From positions 22,850,373 through 22,914,372 of the forward strand of contig OY720643.1 in assembly GCA_963169105.1 (NCBI GenBank): DNA of 64,000 nucleotides, written 5' to 3'. The DNA comes from Ceriagrion tenellum. Its lineage: Eukaryota > Arthropoda > Insecta > Odonata > Coenagrionidae. The notes below the pieces were generated by a model. The model did not search any database. It saw only the letters and a list, made by a program, of their open reading frames with translations, and had not been told where the DNA came from. Below, piece by piece: positions 57,421-64,000 of this stretch. How positions within the stretch are numbered: the stretch's first letter is position 1; each line of letters starts with the position of its first letter. The position numbers and the translations under genes were made by a program.

Positions 57421-60400
57421 TTACATCTAAATTCAAAGGTTTCCAGTAACACTTAGTAGAAATTAAAAAAAGAAATCTTAGTATCAAAACTTTAATTATA
57501 CATTCTATAATGTCTTTTTCGAGGTATTTCATTCATATTTAAGCTGCCTTGAAAATAGCCTCATTGAGTTAAAACAACATAAACTATTTTGAGGAAGTAG
57601 CAAGTATTTCTTTCCATAATTCTATCCTCAATAATTGATCCACATATCAATAATGGAAAATTACACCTCATTCCTTGGTTACCTCCCAAACGAAACAACC
57701 AAGAGAAAAAAGTTCTAGTTCTACAGCCTTTGTCCATCAACCAGATATACCACAAATCATAGCTTTCTTGCTTGAGGAAATGTTTTCAAATGAAACCATC
57801 ATACTTATGAAAAGGGCTGTTTCATTTCAGGGTAAATTTGGCACAATCGCAAAGGAAAGCCCAGCAAAGGGCTTCTCTCCAGCAAAATATGCGTGAAAAT
57901 TCTCTCAGAATCTTAAACAAAACTCACGTGTAGTTAACACGATACTGTGGCCTGCACTCCTCTTAAATTGGTTGGAGCGATTATGGTTTACGTAGAAATT
58001 TGTGTGAAACTTTGCATAAGCATACTTATTTGCATAAGTATACAAAGAATAAAGTGAAAAAAATGGCACATTACTGATTTGGTTTCCAGGCAATTTGATA
58101 CTATTTTTACACATAGCTTAATGCACGTAACATGTATTTCAAAATATTTCGATTTAATATGTATATACCAACACATTTACTCCCAAAAGCAAAAACACAC
58201 CTTTTATAATATTATAAAAGTTCCCATTAAATATCAACGTATCATCAGGAAAAAAAACGTGTATTTATACTTATATGGTCTGTGCTTAAATTTCAAATTC
58301 CATGCCACAAACCCAAGTCAGAACGATGCTTTAATTGAGACAGATATTTTAAAGTATAATTCTATCATCATTTATACTACAAGATGTACTCATTTATAAC
58401 ATATAAATTAATATACTTGGGTGATGTGAGGACCAAGAATTTATTTTACCTATTTGAAAAGCAATTAAAACGTGCATTCAATGACTTATGTTTCACACTA
58501 AAGTCACCTTAAAGCCAAGAATTCAAATTTGGGGTGCAGGGCACATAAAAAAAGAGTGAGCATAGAATAGAAAGTAGATTCTAGAGAATTGGAAATTGAT
58601 CACAAGTGTATGATTATTATTCTGGTAGAGGTGACAGAATGTTGAAGTTCATTGGCAAAGGAATGCTGTAGGGGATGTGGGAATTATGGAGGAAGAGGAT
58701 AAGTTTGATAAGAATGGGATGAAGCTAAATAGGAAGTGCATTAGCTGATAAAAGACAATAGTATGAAATACAGAGGTTTCTGAGTACTGAAACAAATTTT
58801 TCACTAAGAAGGATTTTTTTCCTTATTATAAAATAATTGGAAGTAGCTGAAAAAAAAATGTTCAAATTATATTTCTTTTTTTATCGTAGGTACTGAATTT
58901 GGTGCATTGAGTACTATCAAATAATCTGAGACAACTCTAAAACTATGCGATAAATTTGGCACATACAACATTGACAGGTTAAAAATAATAAGTATTCCAT
59001 AAAAGGAGAAGGAATCCTTGTTCTCTAAGAATCCCATAAGCCAAGGGCACCAGAGGAGCCAGAGCTCACAAAATATTTGGCAAAAGGCATGAAACTGAGG
59101 TGCAATTACCCATGACAGCAATTAAGGACCCAACAGCATGTCAAGGAAGAGTAAGGTGAGATGAAAAGAGAGGAAGGAAAAAATCATTAAAGACGTTTTC
59201 AATGTGCTGAGGCAAAAATGAAGCTATGACAGGGCTAATTCAACAAAAGATTTGGTAGAAACCAGACTGAAGGGCAACAGTTTGTTGAAAAGGCTGTTAG
59301 AGGATGAAATAGGAGGTCAATAATGAGGATACTTTAGGACAGCAAGAGAGAAAGAAGAAGGCACTAATAGTTAACAAGAAGAATACATATGAAACCTAGG
59401 TGGTGTCTTCTGCATGAACACGTGTCACAATGGTATAAGAGGAAGATATGTAAGAACTGTCTTAGAATGTACCTATCTTGGAAGAAGACCCATTTATGTC
59501 AAATTCTTTGGGAGGTAGTACCACTGATTTAAAAAGTATTGGGGATACCTGTGAGCACCAGATTCACAAAAAGTAGTTCCAAATCATTGACTTGGAGAAA
59601 ATGCCTCCACTGTACATGTGCAGAAAATGTACACTTAACTACAAGCTGAAGTTCATTATGCAGCAACAACTTACATTTACAACCACCTAAATAATCAATG
59701 AAAAATAAAGCACATACAGCTTCAGCAAAACTGGCAGTGTGTTGCTTCAGCTAAGAGGGTAACTGGTCGTAACAATATAACAACAAACAGTTTGACCTCC
59801 TTTTTCATTACAATCGCTGAGATAAAATGCTGATAAAGCCTAGCTGTAACATAATTTAACAAGTCAATTTACCACCATGCACCCTTTTCACGATTGACAC
59901 TTCTCAATAACCTTCAAATATAAGAAACAGCCACGATATAGAAGAATATCAGACAGCCGAGGCTGGTACCTTTGTAAATAGAGTACACAATTTGAAGGCA
60001 TAGGCAACAAACAAAGGCAACGACTACATGATTACCTCATAATTTTTCTCAATAATTAATAAAAACCCTAACATTACGATGGGCTAAGATGGGCCTTTCC
60101 TAGCTAAAATTGAAAGTGGGCACGTCAGGTACCCACGTTATTCTTTCATATCTCCGCTTCCTGACGACCTACAACCGTCCTTCATACCTCATTTTACAGT
60201 TTCACACAGGTTTCGCAAATGTTCGCCAAACCATCGCTTCTTCAAGTACTTTTTCTTTACTCAAAAATTTGTTTTCAACAAAATTTCACACTCGCAATTC
60301 GTATACTCCAGCAATTATTACCGCAAAAACAGGCATTGCTCGGAAAAATAGAATACGGTTAAGTAGAGGGGCACAAAAACATTTTTCTTTCACGACGGCA

Positions 60401-62046
60401 TATTTGCAGCACTGCCAGGGAGTTATAAGGGAAAATGTGTGGATCATGTACGGCGAATTATTGCCAGGAATTAATAATAGAAAGGGTAAACTTTACTTAC
60501 CCACAAATTTCACAAGGTGCAGATGAACAAATATAACCACCGCCGGTCTGTAAGAACTACTATCTTGTGCGAAGCTCAGCACTGAACTCTGCAATGATGT
60601 CTCCACGTCTCACAACCAAGAAGCAATTTATATTTACCATTCTCCTCGATAAGCAGAATCCGGGGATTCCCACAGTGACACACATCACGGATGTTAAAAT
60701 AAGCCCCTCCCACAGGGCCAAGATGTTTTCCTCCTGCTGAATTGATTCGAAAAAGTGACTTACCAAGGAGAATCTTCCCAAAATGTTGCCTAACTTCCCA
60801 AAAGCCAGGGGTAATCTAGTGTTCATAAAAAGGACACATTTACCATTGACATTTACTACATTGTTTTGTATCAAATGCCATCAATTTAATATAATAACCT
60901 TGCAGTCGTAGTCACAAGATATAATATACATAAAATAGGAAAACGGTATGTCAAAAATACAATAGTTCCGACGTTATGAGTACGAAAACATTTTAAACAA
61001 TTTCAACATCAATTTTCTCGATAATCATTACGTTTTATATTTTAAATTGAGCTGATATTTCCCAAAAGTTTCGCCTACAATAAAAACACACTAATTTTTT
61101 CGCCCTTCTGAGATAACCTTCCAAAAGTCATCAAATGAGGCCCAACAGTTGTAGCGGGAAACTTAAAAATAAGAAGAAAAAACTACTCTTACAATAAAGA
61201 CATGATCAACTAACGGTAAAAATATACCATTAGAAACATTATATACATGTAAGGCAAAAAATGTACTATAAAAATAGAAGGGGAATAATCTCATTGACAT
61301 AACATTTTAAAAATAAAGCGGTCCGAAGCGTGGCCAAGGAGCAAGATTCTTATACCTCATGCGTCACTGCGCAGACTCGAATACGTCAGCTGCTACCCGA
61401 GGAATCTTATCCGCCGATGTCATGCACGCATAGCTTTCTGGGCGCGAACTTTACACGATCTTATAATAACAAAGTAAAAGTTCTATGTTACATATGCACT
61501 TATTAAAATGTAATTAGTCTCGTATTCTAAATTATGAAAGGAGTAGATAAGCTGTACGAGGGATTTTGTTCTAAATTAGCGATAAAATATTATTTATGAT
61601 GAAATAAGAACCATGTCTTGCCCCTACATTTTGGAATAAATCTCCTCACTGTATTAAGGCGTACATAATGATCTCTGCATGTCTATAAATCACTATTATT
61701 GAGCTTAATCATACAGAAACGTCAATTTCTGGAACAATAAGAATTAAACTGACCACAGACAAGGAGAGGTACCGTCAAAGTATTTAAGATAATTTAAAAT
61801 GTATGCATCAGATTCCCCCAAAATTAGAATCCTTAATAGGTGTATGAAAATTATAAACGTTTAGCTGCACAAATGCGACCCTCAGATGGAATATGGACAT
61901 ACTTTTCCACCTGAAAAAGACCAAGAATATTAAGTCCGTGGTGCACGGGACAATCAATTGCACAATTTAAAACGGCATGTTTTTCTAAATATAGCGTGCA
62001 ATAACTATTGCATAGGAGCAGGGGCTATTTTGGCATTCCATGTGCA
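57421..62046. other. No gene recognised; possible 5' exon/promoter territory
   Basis: Frames at 60110-60526 (plus, 138 codons) and 60560-60874 (minus) have no recognisable domain. CpG-containing, less AT-rich patches at about 60100-60540 and 61310-61450 could be promoter or first-exon sequence for the minus-strand NACHT gene. That is only a suggestion from composition and position. Confidence 0.35.
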
Positions 62047-62475
62047 TGCACGACATCTACATCTACATAATACCCTGCGAGCCGCCGCATGGGCGCGTGG
62101 CAGAGGGTGTTAGGTCACCAGCCGTGTAAAGATGTAAGCTTTTGGGAAAAGCAATGGTCACGAGTATTATAGGAGTGTATTTAATGAAGCTTAATTTTTA
62201 TTGCGGTCACTTGTTCGCGGGAAGAACGAGTTTTGTACCTATACGTTCGGCTGTGTGTATCTCTTATTTTGTCGCATCTGTCAGACCTAGAGATGTAGTG
62301 AGGCATCATGATAATATTCTCTGTGTCGCTCTGAAAAATACCTCTAAAAGTTGTGAGACACTACATGTACGCTCGTTGCAGTTTTTAACGAAACGCGCTG
62401 CTTTCCTTTGTATTTTATTAATTTTTTTGGTTAAATCTTTATGACCAGGGTTCCAAATACTCGCGGTGGATTCAG
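62047..62475 (-). mobile_element. LINE family A copy with internal deletion
   Basis: Tail GACATCTACATCTACATAAT at 62050 and end block CCCTGCGAGCCGCCGCATGG. Minus-strand RT pieces are Y-I-S-R-S-D/T-P-H-Y-I and K-I-N-K-I-Q-R-K-A-A-R-F-V-K-N-C. Roughly 120 bp present in other copies are missing at about 62337. 5'-truncated at the I-W-N-P-G-H-K-D-L block. Confidence 0.85.
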
Positions 62476-62959
62476 TTTCATTTTCAGCTTGCATTTTAAG
62501 TCATATTAATTCTTAAATAACTAAAGAGATTGAATTTATCTTAAAAAGTGTATCAAAAATTTTGTTATTCACTTAGTTCCCGAATTTTTGCTGACAAACC
62601 TTGTCTCGGCAACTATAGGCGTAAGGCATGTGGACTTATCAAGACTAATATGTATATTCATGATGATAACGGTTCTCAAATAACATATACTAAAAGTACT
62701 AAGGGAAGATAATTGAAGAGCAAATCAACTGGCCAGTACTCGAGAAACAATATTGCCAGGGGCATAAGTTTCGGTACGCTTCGTCTGGATTTCGCGAATG
62801 AACTGTGAATTATGATTCTGATACATGCCTTTGTCATTGCTATTCACCCTTTCTAACTTTATATCAAGGCATTTTCTAGTTTGTACTAGTTCAAGGAATA
62901 TTTTTGGGTTAATGCTGCATACTCAATTATTTCGTGCCGTTGAAAAGAGAATAAAAGTA
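62476..62959. other. No gene recognised
   Basis: AT-rich spacer between LINE copies. Confidence 0.5.
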
Positions 62960-63560
62960 ATCATCATCATTGGTCGTTCAATCCTAAGATTGGTTTACGG
63001 CAGCCCTCCACCCTTCCCTATCTAATGTTAGTTCCATTAACTCCTGGTGTCTCTTCCTATGTACTTTTCTCTTTATTTGGTCCATGAACTTATTCCTGGG
63101 TCTTCCTCTGGGGACTTTTCCCTCTATTTTACCTTCAATTATGTTCTTAACACACCCATTGTTCCTCAGGGTGTCTTCAATCCATCTTGTTCTTCTTTTC
63201 TGTACGGTGTTCCATATGGTCCTTTCCTCTTCTATTCTTCTGTACACTTAACCATTTCTCATTTTGTCCGTCCATTTTATCTTCAGCGTCCTCCTCCAGC
63301 ACCGGGTTTGGAAGGCATCTATTCTTTTCTGGTCAGCTTTTCCAATGGACCATTCCTCCGATCCATAGAGTGCTACGCTCCACACGAATGTTTTCACACA
63401 CAGCTTCCTGGTTTGTAGTCCTATCCTCTTTGAACGCAGTAGTCATATTTTTCCCTCTGAACGCCTTCTTAGCTTGGGCTATTCTCCGCTTGACGTCCTT
63501 TGTACTTCTTCCGTCCCACGTGACAGTACTTCCGAGAAAGGTGAAGGTGAGCGATCCCGA
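62960..63560 (-). mobile_element. LINE family C copy, longest in window
   Basis: Minus strand: T-F-L-G-S-T-V-T-W-D-G, K-R-R-I-A-Q-A-K-K-A-F, then the alternative-frame V-E-R-S-T-L-W region. Then R-R-I-E-E-E-R-T-I-W-N-T-V-Q-K-R-R, R-G-R-P-R-N-K and R-E-G-W-R-A-A-V-N-Q-S. It ends in an ATCATCATC-type tail (plus strand, 62958-62968). Several frameshifts. It aligns end to end with 1-768 once the SINE there is removed. Confidence 0.85.
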
Positions 63561-64000
63561 ATCATTTTCTTAATCACCGAGGCAAGGCGTGCCTTATTAA
63601 CGACCTAAACTTGAGTAATTTGTTATATTAGAAGAATAAATTAGAGGTAGGAGAAAAATTATTTCTCGTTATATCTCACCCACTCCATTTGAGCACCAAC
63701 TTCATATTCTCAGTTAAAATATTGTTGCTAAAAAAATATCATAAAATGTTTTGTAGTGATTCGAACTGAATATACCAGAAATATGAGCCAATGAATGCTA
63801 CGCATAGGTATACAACTTAGTTGCTACTGGTAACGAAGTGGAGCAATATTGAGTAGCTGTGTCGAATTATGGCACGGCCTCTCGAACGCTTGTGCTAAAT
63901 TCATTTTATTTTTAGCTATTATCATTCTTTATAATCGTTCTGAGAGTCTCCCTTTCATGCAAACATGATGACTGCCCACATTAATCCAGTCAGGGTTTTA
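63561..64000. other. No gene recognised
   Basis: Nothing identifiable in the last 440 bases. Confidence 0.5.

Noticed and set aside
60110..60526. 138-codon plus-strand frame
   Set aside because: No recognisable domain or homologous pattern; composition fits chance in a less AT-rich patch.
1..64000. CRISPR arrays, bacterial operons, rRNA or bacterial-type transfer
   Set aside because: No regularly spaced repeats, no Shine-Dalgarno-led gene strings and no rRNA signatures; all evidence points to a eukaryotic chromosome.

Overview
The window reads as nuclear DNA of an animal, most likely an arthropod and probably an insect. It is AT-rich and gene-poor. It is littered with 3' ends of non-LTR retrotransposons, tRNA-derived SINEs, Penelope-like elements (PLEs), TIR/MITE elements, a mariner relic and a THAP relic. 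There is no operon structure, no ribosome-binding-site pattern and no CRISPR. The species cannot be named from the sequence alone.

There is one large intact gene: a 1,841-codon, apparently single-exon ORF on the minus strand (54451 to 48926). It encodes a multidomain STAND/NACHT ATPase. Ankyrin-like repeats lie at the N-terminus, then a segment carrying a zincin-type HExxH motif (H329-E330-x-x-H333). A long linker follows, then a NACHT module (Walker A near K836, Walker B D918-A-F-D-E922, a winged-helix F-V-H-R-T-F motif near 1174), and about 650 C-terminal residues with no recognisable repeats. The ATG is preceded by a good splice acceptor, so a 5'UTR exon probably lies upstream (toward 55-61 kb).

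Layout. 0-5 kb: RTE-like LINE split by a SINE, a two-unit ~500-bp tandem repeat, SINE-like elements. 5.6-7.9 kb: SINE pair hit by LINE B, which was itself hit by another SINE (both insertions keep duplicated target sites), then a Penelope GIY-YIG fragment between ~128-bp inverted arms. 9.9-24.9 kb: many 3'-truncated LINE A copies, LINE B and C copies, three TIR/MITE elements and two foldback elements with hammerhead-like cores. 24.9-35.3 kb: mostly featureless, with two further hammerhead-like loci. 35.3-41.1 kb: a perfect 97-bp-arm palindrome and a second LINE cluster with nested insertions. 41.8-48.3 kb: THAP pseudogene, degraded coding-like DNA, mariner pseudogene. 48.9-54.5 kb: the NACHT gene. 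55.8-56.2 kb: second Penelope relic. 57-64 kb: almost empty apart from two minus-strand LINE copies.

Two things stand out. First, the NACHT protein carries a putative protease-like HExxH segment, an arrangement expected of a sensor or effector. Second, at least eight loci carry CUGANGA / helix II / GAA / helix III arrangements typical of hammerhead ribozymes. Several have a helix III that is a loopless palindrome (which would favour dimers), and most are carried in both arms of inverted-repeat elements related to Penelope. No function has been tested; all of this is read from sequence.
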